Positions 1 through 8,291 of a DNA stretch of 64,000 nucleotides are shown one piece after another. The stretch comes from Planctomycetaceae bacterium (GTDB lineage Bacteria; Planctomycetota; Planctomycetia; Gemmatales; Gemmataceae). The DNA lies in the NCBI GenBank assembly GCA_013823135.1, contig PNLP01000028.1:23601-87600 (forward strand), given 5' to 3'. Each line of letters opens with the position of its first letter. Position 1 is the first letter of the stretch. Position numbers and translations under genes: made by a program. Under the pieces are notes generated by a model, which was not told the DNA's origin, did not search any database, and was given only the letters and a program-made list of their open reading frames with translations.

Positions 1-224
1 CGCTCTCACGTCCAACCGACTTGAACAACGCAACTCCTGGGTCGGGCTGAACGCCCGGCCTGAAGCCTGTCGAAGCACAGTCCACTTCATCTCACTCCGC
101 GACTCAAAACGGTGCGGGCGGGCGGGTGAACTTCTAAGACAGACCCTCCGTGTCGCGGGCGGTCTGTCGGATCAACTGGTGAGTCCGGCTGTCGGCGGCG
201 CATCCCTCGTTCGAGAACACCACA
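1..224. other. left-edge non-coding stretch
   Basis: No convincing reading frame or RNA gene is visible. It holds the upstream region of the RidA-family gene, which begins with GTG at 225. Confidence 0.4.
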
Positions 225-614
225 GTGAAGCGCGAAAACTACTCGACCGGCACTCCCTGGGAACCGATCATCGGATACTCACGGGCCGTCCGCGTCGGGG
301 CGCACGTCTTCGTTTCCGGCACCACCGCATCTGGTCCCGATGGCAAGCTCGTCGGCGTTGGCGACGTGGCCGCCCAGACCGTGCAGATCCTCAAGAACAT
401 CGAGGCCGCCCTCAGCAAGATGGGCGCGTCGTTAAAGGACGTGGTTCGCACGCGGATCTATATGGTCAACATCGCGGACTGGGAACCGGTCGGCCGCGCT
501 CACGGGGAGGTCTTCGGGGAGATTCGCCCGGCGACCGCGATTGTCGAGGTGCGCAAGTTGATCTCGCCAGACATCCTGGTCGAGATCGAGGCCGACGCCG
601 TCGTCACAGAGTGA
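225..614 (+). CDS. RidA/YjgF/UK114-family protein
   Basis: 129 residues, the usual length of this family. RidA proteins are cytoplasmic trimers that hydrolyse reactive enamine/imine intermediates released by PLP enzymes. The sequence shows the family layout: an N-terminal 'GYSRAVRVG' segment, 'VFVSGTT' in the first strand, 'QILKNIEAAL' in the helix, then 'VVRTRIYMVNI' and a C-terminal 'ATAIVEVRKL' segment, which matches the usual substrate-arginine region. The start is GTG, with a weak GAGAA upstream. The gene stands alone and is followed directly by a perfect inverted repeat. The family call is firm; the exact substrate is unknown. Confidence 0.9.
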   Translation: MKRENYSTGTPWEPIIGYSRAVRVGAHVFVSGTTASGPDGKLVGVGDVAAQTVQILKNIEAALSKMGASLKDVVRTRIYMVNIADWEPVGRAHGEVFGEIRPATAIVEVRKLISPDILVEIEADAVVTE

Positions 615-620
615 TGACTC

Positions 621-682
621 GTCTGAGCCCGAGCGCCAAGCGAGGCCATACGTTGATCCTCGCTTGGCGCTCGGGCTCAGAC
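621..682. repeat. perfect 25-bp inverted repeat (dispersed family A)
   Basis: Arms 621-645 and 658-682 are perfect reverse complements around a 12-nt loop. The arm core is GAGCCCGAGCGCCAAGCG. It sits just after the RidA stop. A degenerate right arm follows at about 707-732, and a second full copy with the same loop length lies at 26428-26489. It may act as a terminator or a REP-like element. Confidence 0.85.
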
Positions 683-851
683 CAATAACTTCGGACCAAC
701 ATCCATCCTCGCCTGGCGCTCGGGCTCGGACCAACAACCCAGCGCACCAGAAACCGCCTGCGGCACGCTCGTTACACGCTTGCCCCGTACAATCCCACTG
801 TCGAATCGCGCCCGCCCTGTTGACGTGGGCGTTCAACCCAGGAGGAGTGTC

Positions 852-1427
852 ATGCTCTCGATCAAGGTAGTCACGCTGTCTTTCATCGCTCTCGGCGTCC
901 TCTCCGCAAGCGGCGCTCGGGCCGCCAACCCCGTCGTGGTGATGGAAACCAACATGGGGACGATCAAGATCGAGCTGTTCGAGGACAAGGCTCCGATCAC
1001 GGTCAAGAACTTCCTCCAGTACGTTGAAGACAAACACTACGACGGGTTGATTTTCCACCGCGTGATCCCCACGTTCATGATCCAGGGTGGCGGCTTCGAA
1101 CCGGGGATGAAGGAAAAGAAGAACCGCGAGCCGATCAAGAACGAGTCGAACAACGGCGTCGAGAACAAGCGTGGCACCATCGCGATGGCCCGCACCAACG
1201 TGCTCGACAGCGCGACCAGCCAGTTCTTCATCAACGTCAAGGACAACGCGGGCCTCAACGGCAGCCCGGACAAGAACTCGGGCTACGCCGTGTTCGGCCG
1301 CGTCACCGAAGGGATGGACGTGGTGGACAAGATCAAGAACGTGAAGACCGGCACCAAGAAGGGGTTCGACGACGTGCCCGAAGACGACGTGGTCATCAAG
1401 TCGGTGCGGCTCGAAAAGGCGAAGTGA
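852..1427 (+). CDS. secreted peptidyl-prolyl cis-trans isomerase, cyclophilin type
   Basis: 191 residues from the ATG at 852, which follows a strong AGGAGGAG site; the longer frame from 780 has no such support. Residues 1-23 are a signal peptide ending in ARA. The mature part is a cyclophilin domain with 'FHRVIPTFMIQGG', 'NKRGTIAMAR' and 'SQFFIN', which carry the catalytic Arg and the peptide-binding Phe and Gln residues. Such enzymes catalyse proline isomerisation during folding, here outside the cytoplasm. A long inverted repeat follows the stop and separates the gene from clpS on the other strand. Confidence 0.93.
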   Translation: MLSIKVVTLSFIALGVLSASGARAANPVVVMETNMGTIKIELFEDKAPITVKNFLQYVEDKHYDGLIFHRVIPTFMIQGGGFEPGMKEKKNREPIKNESNNGVENKRGTIAMARTNVLDSATSQFFINVKDNAGLNGSPDKNSGYAVFGRVTEGMDVVDKIKNVKTGTKKGFDDVPEDDVVIKSVRLEKAK

Positions 1428-1435
1428 GTCGCCTT

Positions 1436-1513
1436 GGCGAGCGGGGTGGCGTAAGCCCCCCGAGTTTCAAGTTTCACAGAGAAACTCGGGGGGCTTACGC
1501 CACCCCGCTCGCC
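1436..1513. repeat. perfect 32-bp inverted repeat (dispersed family B)
   Basis: Arms 1436-1467 and 1482-1513 are exact reverse complements with a 14-nt loop. The arm contains GGCGAGCGGGGTGGCGTAAG. It lies between the convergent cyclophilin and clpS genes, so it could terminate both. A single arm of the same sequence lies at 18092-18120. Confidence 0.85.
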
Positions 1514-1840
1514 TCATTCCGCCGGTTCCAGTTCCGCGGTCATCGAACCCTGGCAGCGTGGGATGCGGGCATCTGGCCCGTAGGCGTGAATCTGATCACG
1601 CTTCAACTCGGCACGCTCCAGGCTCGTCGTGCAGACCACCGCCCTTCCAGTCGAATCCACCAATTTCGCAAGCTGATATCCCTTCTCGACCGGGTGGCCG
1701 AACAGCGCCTTCAACATCTCGATGACGTATTCGTAGGTGTGGTCGTCGTCGTTCAGCAGGATCACGTTGTACGGCGGCTGCCGCTTGGTGCGTTGCTCCT
1801 GTTCGACGTCGGTATCGGGGAGAGTCGCCGTTCCGCTCAT
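1514..1840 (-). CDS. clpS: ATP-dependent Clp protease adaptor ClpS
   Basis: 108 residues from the ATG at 1840, which has a GGAGG site about 10 nt upstream; the longer frame to 1909 would run into the neighbouring gene. ClpS binds the N-domain of ClpA/ClpC and delivers N-degron substrates. The sequence carries 'PYNVILLNDDDHTYEYVIEML', matching the conserved ligand-pocket segment with its Asn-Asp-Asp, and the later 'V.STGRAVVCTTSLERAE' block. A charged disordered stretch precedes the core. It lies directly downstream of the FHA-GAF-PP2C gene on the same strand. Confidence 0.95.
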   Translation of the reverse strand: MSGTATLPDTDVEQEQRTKRQPPYNVILLNDDDHTYEYVIEMLKALFGHPVEKGYQLAKLVDSTGRAVVCTTSLERAELKRDQIHAYGPDARIPRCQGSMTAELEPAE

Positions 1841-1890
1841 CGTTGCGTAACCTCCGGTGTTCCGCTTCCAGAAAAGCGGTCCTGTGTCGT

Positions 1891-3660
1891 TCAGTGTGCC
1901 GCGGGCCATGCACCGGTCGCCCGGGGCCGCGTGACGTCCGTCTGCGGCGTGAGGGGCATCTCCAGGCGGCCAAAGCAGACGACCGCGATGTCGTCGTTCT
2001 GCGGCACACCACTGGCGTGTCTGCGAACCTCGGCCACGAGCCGTTCGCCCATCCGTTTCGGTCGCACCGTCTCCGGCAGGTTGGCCTCATCGGGGAATAA
2101 GAAGCGATCGACCCTGTCGAAGCCGAACATCTCCCCGCCGGGGCTCATCGCATCTGTCACCCCGTCCGTGAAGACCGTGATCGTGTCCCCGGAATCCAGC
2201 TTGATCGTTGCCGCCTGGTACTCGAACCCCGGGATGACGCCGAGGGGCAGGCCGGTGATCTCGTCGGCGATCGCCTCGCCAAGTTCGCCGTTGGTCCCCT
2301 TGTACAGCTTGGGGTTCATGTGGCCGGCGTTGATGACAGTGAGTTCGTGCGTGGCCGGATCGAGGATCATGGCGGTGAGCGTCACGAACCGGTCCTGAAG
2401 CCCGCCGCGAATCATCTGGTCGTTCAGCATCGAGATGGCCTTGGCCGGGTTCGGCTCGGTCACCAGACAGAACTTGACCTCGGAACTCAGCTTGGCAACC
2501 AGCAGCGCCGCGGGGACGCCCTTCCCGGCCACGTCGCCCAGCACGACTGCCCAGCGCCCACCGGGGAGCGGCACGAAGTCGTAGTAATCGCCACCGACCG
2601 TTTGGGCCGGCGAGTAGTGCGAGAAGAACTCGTAGCCGTCCATCGCCGGGAGCGTCTGCGGCAGGAAGCCGAGAAGCACCGTACGAGCGAGCTCAATCTC
2701 CTTCTGCTCCTTCTCGCGGGCCAGCACCGACGTGTGCATCCGGGCCTTCTCGATGGCCACGCTCGCCAGGTTCGCAACGATCGTGAGCAGGTTTAGGTCG
2801 TCCGTGCTGAACTTCTTGGTGCGGTTCTGCGTGTCGAGTTGAATGGCCCCGATCGGCGTCCCTTCCGAGGTGGTCAGTGGAACGCACATCACGGACCGGA
2901 TCTTGAACTCGGCGATGCTCGCGGCGGGGCCGAGGTTCGTGTCTCCGGTGGCGTCCTCGCTCAGGAACGATTGGCGCGATTCGAGCGCCTTGCGGACGAT
3001 GGTTCGGCTGAACCGCGTATCTTCCATGCCAACGTGGCGACTCTTGACCACCTTCGGAATGGGCCGCCCCGCGTCGTCGAGTTGGAGCACGAAACAACGG
3101 TCAGCCTGCTTGAAGACGTTCAGCAGGGTGTCCGCGATCTGGATGAGGAGTTGATCAAGATCCAGCGTCTTGGAAAGCCCGGTGCTGATGTCGAGCAACG
3201 CCCGCAACCGGTCGGCCGGAGCCACCTGGAGGAAGTGCTGGGCGTTCGATGTGCCCTGGCTCGCCTCGATGGTGGTCATCCCGCCACCGTCGTCGTCCTT
3301 GTCCGGCTCTTCCTTTTGCATCCACGAGGGAAGTTTGCCCGGCCGCGCGGTTCGGTCGTCGCGGAACTGGAAGAGGAAGTCGCAAATCTTGATCCGGTCG
3401 TCGGGCTTGAGGGGGTGCCGGACGGGTGGTGCCACCTCTTTGCCGTTGACGAACGTGTGGTTGCGGCTCTTGAGATCCTCGATGTAGTACGTTCCGTTCT
3501 GAACGGTGATCTTGGCGTGTTCGCGGCTCACAGCGGTGTGATCGAAGACAATCTGGCATCGCTCTGCGTCGCGGCCAATGACTTGCGAACCGCCGCTCAG
3601 TGTGATGATCTTGCTCGTGGTTGCGCCGTCGGGGATTTTCAGCAACTGGAGCGTGGGCAT
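1891..3660 (-). CDS. FHA-GAF-PP2C (SpoIIE/RsbU-type) serine phosphatase
   Basis: About 589 residues from ATG 3660; a GTG at 3684 would add eight. An FHA domain, residues ~15-100, has 'VIGRDAERCQIVFD', 'VSREHAKI' and 'LKSRNHTFVNG', the phosphothreonine-binding elements. A GAF domain follows at ~155-300 ('RALLDISTGLSKTLDLDQLL'). The C-terminal half is a PP2C-like phosphatase with 'GGDYYDF', 'GDVAGKGVPAALL', 'NAGHMNP' and 'NDDIAVVCF', which hold the metal-binding aspartates. This is a cytoplasmic signalling protein, probably acting on an anti-sigma-antagonist or a kinase pathway. No partner-switch genes are adjacent. Its end overlaps the region upstream of clpS. Confidence 0.93.
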   Translation of the reverse strand: MPTLQLLKIPDGATTSKIITLSGGSQVIGRDAERCQIVFDHTAVSREHAKITVQNGTYYIEDLKSRNHTFVNGKEVAPPVRHPLKPDDRIKICDFLFQFRDDRTARPGKLPSWMQKEEPDKDDDGGGMTTIEASQGTSNAQHFLQVAPADRLRALLDISTGLSKTLDLDQLLIQIADTLLNVFKQADRCFVLQLDDAGRPIPKVVKSRHVGMEDTRFSRTIVRKALESRQSFLSEDATGDTNLGPAASIAEFKIRSVMCVPLTTSEGTPIGAIQLDTQNRTKKFSTDDLNLLTIVANLASVAIEKARMHTSVLAREKEQKEIELARTVLLGFLPQTLPAMDGYEFFSHYSPAQTVGGDYYDFVPLPGGRWAVVLGDVAGKGVPAALLVAKLSSEVKFCLVTEPNPAKAISMLNDQMIRGGLQDRFVTLTAMILDPATHELTVINAGHMNPKLYKGTNGELGEAIADEITGLPLGVIPGFEYQAATIKLDSGDTITVFTDGVTDAMSPGGEMFGFDRVDRFLFPDEANLPETVRPKRMGERLVAEVRRHASGVPQNDDIAVVCFGRLEMPLTPQTDVTRPRATGAWPAAH

Positions 3661-3845
3661 GGCAGAAATCCGGGAAATAGCCACTGTGGGCGGGCTCCGA
3701 TAAGCAAACTAACGATTCAAATGAGTGGGAAAGGTCCTACCGGATGGTACTGCCGATTGGCCTCGAACGCAAGGAACACAGTCTCAGGGTTGCGAACCTG
3801 GGTCTGTGTTGGTAGCGATGGTGAGGGGGTGGGGGCCAAAAGCGA

Positions 3846-3872
3846 AGAAGCCCACCCGGCGGGTGGGCTTCT
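3846..3872 (-). terminator. hairpin terminator of the Gly/Tyr-repeat gene
   Basis: A 13-bp perfect stem (AGAAGCCCACCCG and its complement) lies 7 nt after the stop at 3880. On the minus strand it is followed by a T-rich tail. Confidence 0.7.
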
Positions 3873-3879
3873 CTTGGGG

Positions 3880-4539
3880 TTACTTCTCGCCGTACGCCTT
3901 GAAGGTGTACGGGTTAGTTGGCTTCGTCCGTTGCAGAGAAACCGGCAACTCCGTGGGTTGCGGGGTCGCCTGATCCTGTGGCTTCACGGTCGGAAGGGGA
4001 ACCGTACCGCGATCGCCGTCGTACTGGAAGCCGCTCGCGGGTGTGACGACGAGCGGGTCTTTCGTCACGGCCATGTTCAGCGATACCACGGGTGCGTCCG
4101 CATCGGCGTTCGTCCCGCTGATGCCGTAGTAGTAGCCGCCGTAGCCACCGTACCCGAAGCCGACCGAGAAGTATGGCTGAGCGTATGGTCGGTAGCCGTA
4201 ATACGGCCGGTAACCACCATAACCGTAGTGCGGGCGATAGCCACCGTAATAACCACCGCGATAACCGCCGTAGTAGCCACCACGGTAGCCGCCGTAATAA
4301 CCGCCACGATAGCCACCATAGTAACCACCGCGATAGCCACCGTAGTAGCCGCCACGGTAGTAGTGGGTCAGTTCCGTGTCGTCAGCCGCAGCAGCCTGTG
4401 CTGCCGTGCCCTGACCACCGAGGGTCATTGTCGTGCCGAAGGACGACCTTGTTGGATTGTCGTCGCCGGCAGACGCGATTCCGTTCAGCGAGAGCACAGC
4501 CCCGATGGCCAGTGCCGACGCCCCAATCGTGCGCATCAT
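3880..4539 (-). CDS. secreted glycine/tyrosine-repeat protein
   Basis: 219 residues from ATG 4539, which has GGGAGAAG just upstream; the longer frame adds a non-coding-looking leader. Residues 1-23 form a signal peptide ending in ASA. After a short linker come about five tandem GGYYGGYR units followed by 'YGYGGYRPYYGYRPY', then a proline/threonine-rich C-terminal region. The repeats carry no known catalytic motif. Gly/Tyr-rich repeats of this type occur in structural, adhesive or cell-wall proteins; a surface role is inference. A terminator follows the stop. Confidence 0.75.
   Translation of the reverse strand: MMRTIGASALAIGAVLSLNGIASAGDDNPTRSSFGTTMTLGGQGTAAQAAAADDTELTHYYRGGYYGGYRGGYYGGYRGGYYGGYRGGYYGGYRGGYYGGYRPHYGYGGYRPYYGYRPYAQPYFSVGFGYGGYGGYYYGISGTNADADAPVVSLNMAVTKDPLVVTPASGFQYDGDRGTVPLPTVKPQDQATPQPTELPVSLQRTKPTNPYTFKAYGEK
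4235..4354. repeat. 24-bp tandem coding repeats
   Basis: About five 24-bp units encode GGYYGGYR within the secreted protein above. They differ mainly at third codon positions, so selection appears to keep the protein repeat. Copy number may vary between strains. Confidence 0.75.
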
Positions 4540-4751
4540 GGTATCTTCTCCCGAAGGTCCTGCGACCTCCATTCCCGATGGTGAAGGGCGTTCCGCTGGC
4601 ACACCATCTACGGGGATTGTACCCATGGGGAGGATCAATCGGAAGCGGTGCGACCGGAATAATCCCCCAGGCTCACCATCGCTTTGCGATCCGGCCATTC
4701 GTGTGTCAAGGTTCCACAGTCGCCCCCGTGTGGCCCGCTCCCGAGGCCGGT

Positions 4752-5147
4752 ATGCGTCAGTTCGTGGTATTCGTGGTGTTGGTCACGCTGTTTGTCGTGC
4801 TGGTCGGCAGCCAGTTCCGCGCATCGGACAGCGACCGCCTTGTCACCGTCGCCCGGATGGTGTCGGCAAAGTTGCGGGAATCGTTACCACCGACTCTGAA
4901 CGTGATCGCCCCACTGGACACGTTGCGGCGCGAACTCCCGACCCGCCCCGAGGACGCCGTCCGCTCTCGCGTCGCCGCCGACCGCCGCCTGGCGGGCATC
5001 GACGTGACCGTGATCGGCGAGGGGAGCGTGGTGAAACTGCGAGGCGTGATGCCCGACGCGAAGGCGAAGCGAGTGGCCCTGAGCCTGGCCGAGAACACCG
5101 TGGGCGTCGAGCAAGTGGTGGACGAGCTGGCCATCCTGGTGGAGTGA
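4752..5147 (+). CDS. membrane-anchored BON-domain-like protein
   Basis: 131 residues from ATG 4752, preceded by a weak GAGG. Residues 4-20 are a hydrophobic segment, a signal anchor. The C-terminal half ('VTVIGEGSVVKLRGVMPDAKAKRVALSLAENTVGV') has the pattern of a BON domain: a beta strand, 'V.L.G.V.....K..A..LA..T.GV..V.D'. BON domains bind membranes or ligands and are often extracytoplasmic. The gene is divergent from the Gly/Tyr-repeat gene. The family call is fair; the function is unknown. Confidence 0.7.
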   Translation: MRQFVVFVVLVTLFVVLVGSQFRASDSDRLVTVARMVSAKLRESLPPTLNVIAPLDTLRRELPTRPEDAVRSRVAADRRLAGIDVTVIGEGSVVKLRGVMPDAKAKRVALSLAENTVGVEQVVDELAILVE

Positions 5148-5229
5148 GGGTGGCTTGGCAGCGCGAGCGGTTCGGCTTCGCCTCTGGCTTTTCAGTGCCA
5201 ACCAGCATACTTCGTGGTGGCGTTGTCAG

Positions 5230-5793
5230 TTAATGCTTGAGAACTGTCATTCGCCCCGCCTTGACCTCGGCCTTACCCAGACTCTTGTCCTGCCCAGTGA
5301 GGCTGGTATCAACGAAAACGGTGTAGGTTCCCGCGAATAGGGGGATTGGCTGGTTGAGGAGTGGTTCGACGCCGCTACTGGTGAGTTTTACCTTCCCCTC
5401 CATCGCGTACCAAGCGATTGTTGAAGGCTGGCCCTCGACCACAAGTTCGCCAGTCAAGAGTATTGCCTTTTTGCCAGCTACGATGGTGATCTTGCGCTGC
5501 GTCATATTGACGTCCACCACGTAATCGCCGGGAGACAGTTCGAGCGTGGTATTGAGTAACTTCGGAGCGCCCTTAAAGACGCGCTTGCCGTCCTGTAGCA
5601 CGTCGAATGAGTGAGTAGAATTCTTTTTCTCGACTTTGACCTGGATCGCGCCATTGGATTTGCTGTCGTAAGCCTCCACGGTTTCTTCCTTCGGCGCCTC
5701 AGCGGGTTTCTCCTTGTCTTGTCCTGCGAGTGGGGCAAGGCCGGAAGCGATCACCAGCAACAGCACACCGAAAGTGGGAACGCACATTTTCAT
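5230..5793 (-). CDS. hypothetical secreted protein
   Basis: 187 residues. The ATG at 5793 has an AGAGGAA site 8 nt upstream. Residues 1-24 are a signal peptide. The mature chain begins with a charged 'DKEKPAEAPKEE' segment, then has beta-rich sequence: 'IQVKVEKKNSTHSFDVLQ', 'LELSPGDYVVDVN', 'FAGTYTVFVDTSLTG'. I recognise no family. The alternating pattern and the 'PG.Y.V.V' elements suggest Ig-like or carboxypeptidase-regulatory-like folds. Confidence 0.6.
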   Translation of the reverse strand: MKMCVPTFGVLLLVIASGLAPLAGQDKEKPAEAPKEETVEAYDSKSNGAIQVKVEKKNSTHSFDVLQDGKRVFKGAPKLLNTTLELSPGDYVVDVNMTQRKITIVAGKKAILLTGELVVEGQPSTIAWYAMEGKVKLTSSGVEPLLNQPIPLFAGTYTVFVDTSLTGQDKSLGKAEVKAGRMTVLKH

Positions 5794-6333
5794 GGCCAGT
5801 TCCTCTGAGATGGGGAATTCAAGTCCTGTACCATTTCATCGCACCACCGCTTAACTTTTCCAGGCGGTCTGTCTGTCGTAGCCTCGACTCCGCCGCCGAA
5901 CCTGGGAGTCGTTCGATCGGTTTACGCGTTAGGTCTGACCCCATCGGTCAGGGTCACGCCTTACATCTTGACCGCACGGTCAAACAATAAGCAAAATACC
6001 CTGTGAACAAGCACGACACAAGAGTCTTCACTCGCAGTCGTTCGGCGAAGGTGGTCGTCTCGTTTTCGATCAGTCGAACAGGTCGCGGACGAGTTGGCGA
6101 TCCCCGCGGAGTGAGCAAGGATGGGTTGCTGTAGCCGCGGACGCGGCGACCGAGTGTAGCCAGGGGGGCAGCGAACGAAGTGAGCAAACCCCTGGTCCGC
6201 AGCCTGTCGTGAAATGAAGCCCCGGATGGGGCAACGACAACACACACGTCGTTCGTGATTATTCAAGTCGGTTGGCCATGAGAGCGGTTTGGCGTCTTGA
6301 TGATGTGCTGCGACGACATCCGGACAGAATCAC
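5794..6333. other. 540-bp intergenic region with first copy of a direct repeat
   Basis: No supported gene. It contains the left copy (5942-6114) of a ~170-bp imperfect direct repeat whose other copy is at 7031-7202. Short minus-strand frames here have no family resemblance. Confidence 0.5.
5942..6114 (+). repeat. direct repeat, left copy, flanking the VIT1-type gene
   Basis: Begins CATCGGTCAGGGT and ends AGTCGAACAGGTCGCGGACG...GAGTGA. The copy at 7031-7202 has the same ends and order with scattered substitutions. The pair brackets 6334-7023. Confidence 0.75.
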
Positions 6334-7023
6334 TCACGCGACCGTCCCGAATAAGGCACCGACGCCGGCAGTTATCGCCATTGCGAGTGCTCCCCAGAAG
6401 GTGACTCGGATGGTGCCTCTTATCGCGCTCGAGCCACCAACAAACGCTGCCAGACCGCCCAGAGTCGCGAGGAATACCAACGAGGCTCCGGCGACAATCG
6501 GGATGAGATACGCCCCAGGAGCAACGACCACTGCCAACAAGGGCAGCGCCGCGCCAACCGCGAACGTCCCCGCGGAGGCGAGTGCCGCCTGGACGGGCCT
6601 CGCGACGAGCAAATCGGAAGTGCCAAGCTCATCACGGGAATGGGCGGCCAAAGCGTCTTGGGACGTGAGTTGCTCGGCGACCTGTTTCGCAAGCGACGGA
6701 GCGAGTCCACGCTTGACGTAGATCGCCGTCAGTTCTGCAAGCTCGGCCGATGGGTCGGTCACGAGTTCCTGGCGTTCGCGGGCTAGGTCGGCCTGTTCGG
6801 TATCGGCCTGGGAACTGACCGAGACATATTCCCCAGCCGCCATCGACATCGCCCCGGCGACCAACCCGGCTACCCCCGCGACCAGAATGTCGTGGCTCGT
6901 CGCGTGGGCCGCTGCTACTCCCAGGATGAGGCTTGCGGTCGATACGATGCCGTCGTTCGCACCCATGACGGCCGCACGCAGCCAGCCGATGCGTTCAGTT
7001 CGGTGTCGCTCGCTGTGTGGCAT
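6334..7023 (-). CDS. VIT1/CCC1-family metal transporter
   Basis: 229 residues with four to five membrane segments. VIT1/CCC1 proteins move Fe2+ or Mn2+ across membranes. The signature 'GANDGIVSTASLILGVAAA' is in the first membrane helix (~20-40), 'AGAMSMAAGEYVSVSSQ.DTE' in the second, followed by a cytosolic helical insert with 'RGLAPSLAKQVAEQL' where the family binds metal; the C-terminal half has three more hydrophobic segments. The start at 7023 lies against the right copy of a direct repeat. Likely role: metal export or detoxification at the cytoplasmic membrane. Confidence 0.93.
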   Translation of the reverse strand: MPHSERHRTERIGWLRAAVMGANDGIVSTASLILGVAAAHATSHDILVAGVAGLVAGAMSMAAGEYVSVSSQADTEQADLARERQELVTDPSAELAELTAIYVKRGLAPSLAKQVAEQLTSQDALAAHSRDELGTSDLLVARPVQAALASAGTFAVGAALPLLAVVVAPGAYLIPIVAGASLVFLATLGGLAAFVGGSSAIRGTIRVTFWGALAMAITAGVGALFGTVA

Positions 7024-7030
7024 TTGCTCT

Positions 7031-7202
7031 CATCGGTCAGGGTAACACGCCACACGTGACAACATGGTCAAGCTGACACGTACAGTACCCTGCGAACGAG
7101 CATGACACAAGAACCCACATTCGCAGCCGCTCGGCAAAGGTGGGCCCTCGATTCCTATCCGTCGAACAGGTCGCGGACGAGTTAGCGATCCCCGTAGAGT
7201 GA
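7031..7202 (+). repeat. direct repeat, right copy, flanking the VIT1-type gene
   Basis: Second copy of the repeat at 5942-6114, in the same orientation. It may supply the promoter of the VIT1 gene or mark a past insertion. Confidence 0.75.
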
Positions 7203-7234
7203 TGTTTTGATCCACACCGAGCGCCGCCGGGGTG

Positions 7235-8152
7235 CTACCTGACATCCTTGCCGTCGAGATAGACGCCACAATTTGGGATGGCCGCTATCAGTTTTTTGGC
7301 GGCTTGGAGCGTTATCTTCGTCTTGTTCAGCGACAGATAGTGCAGGCTGGTGAGCTTGACCAGATCCTTCACGGCGGCATCGGTAACCAGAGGCGCGTTG
7401 AGGTCGAGGCTACTCAAAGTTTTGATTCGGCTCAGATGGCTGATGCCCGCGTCCGTGATGGAGGAAGGTCCGACTCGTAGAGAATCAAGCCGCGGCAGGG
7501 TGGTCAGTTCTGCAAGACCGGCGTCGCCAACTGCCGTCTCAGCCAGGTTGAGTTGGGTCAGCGACTGCAACTTGGCCACGTCCTTCATACCCGCGTCGGT
7601 GACGCCCGTTGAACCCAGGTTAAACTCCCAGAGATCCTCGAAGGCTACGAGTTCCTTTAACCCGGCGTCCGTGACGCGCGTTTTTAGCAAGTCCAGTTGC
7701 GTCAGTCTGCGCAGCGTCGCGAGTTCTTTCATACCCGCGTCCGTTACCCCGGTATCCCTGAGGGACAGTTCCCGGAGCTCCTTCAGCAGATGAAACCTGG
7801 TCAGGGTCGCATCCGTCACGTGGTCGCGGCTCCGGGGAGCTATCTCGAGTCCCGGCTTGCCGTCGAGACGGGGGTGCCCGATCGTGACAACCGTGCCGTT
7901 GAACAAATCCACGGAGACTACGGGATTGCCATTCACCTCGCTGAGATAGTCCGGGGCGTATTCGCCCTTCATGTCCGAGGCACGGCGGCAGACGCCACCC
8001 ACTTGCTCGACGTCTCGGATCGCGGGATCTTCTGGACCCCCGTTTACAGCCGACCCCGACAACCCCAACCCGCCGCCCGTATAAGCCAGGCCGATCAAAG
8101 CAACAACGACGAGCCCCGCAATCCCGAGCAGCAGCAACTTCCTTGCTTGCAT
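7235..8152 (-). CDS. membrane-anchored leucine-rich-repeat protein
   Basis: 305 residues from ATG 8152, which follows a GGAGG site; the longer frame to 8227 lacks support. Residues 4-24 are a single hydrophobic anchor, so the rest is probably extracytoplasmic. From about residue 125 there are seven or eight leucine-rich repeats of the form 'L..L.L..T.VTDAG.KEL', a type abundant in planctomycetes. It is probably a protein-interaction scaffold; no enzyme motif is seen. It ends at the divergent region after the VIT1 repeat. Confidence 0.85.
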   Translation of the reverse strand: MQARKLLLLGIAGLVVVALIGLAYTGGGLGLSGSAVNGGPEDPAIRDVEQVGGVCRRASDMKGEYAPDYLSEVNGNPVVSVDLFNGTVVTIGHPRLDGKPGLEIAPRSRDHVTDATLTRFHLLKELRELSLRDTGVTDAGMKELATLRRLTQLDLLKTRVTDAGLKELVAFEDLWEFNLGSTGVTDAGMKDVAKLQSLTQLNLAETAVGDAGLAELTTLPRLDSLRVGPSSITDAGISHLSRIKTLSSLDLNAPLVTDAAVKDLVKLTSLHYLSLNKTKITLQAAKKLIAAIPNCGVYLDGKDVR

Positions 8153-8226
8153 GTGAGGAGCCTCCGTGACTGTGGTAGCCTGCCCGGCGCACCGTCGCAG
8201 GCTAACCGCGTTCACCCACCAACGCA

Positions 8227-8263
8227 AGCGGCCCGGGACTCCTCGAAGGAATCCCGGGCCGCT
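8227..8263 (-). terminator. groEL terminator hairpin
   Basis: Stem AGCGGCCCGGGA (8227-8238) pairs with 8252-8263, 28 nt beyond the groEL stop. No long T-run is present. Confidence 0.65.
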
Positions 8264-8291
8264 CGACTGTCACTATCCCTTATCCGCCAAC

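Noticed and set aside
2839..4584. A 581-residue plus-strand frame
   Set aside because: Antisense to the FHA-GAF-PP2C gene and the Gly/Tyr-repeat gene; repetitive low-complexity translation.
5954..6266. Two minus-strand frames over the left direct repeat
   Set aside because: No ribosome site, arginine-rich composition and no similarity; the frames reflect the repeat sequence.
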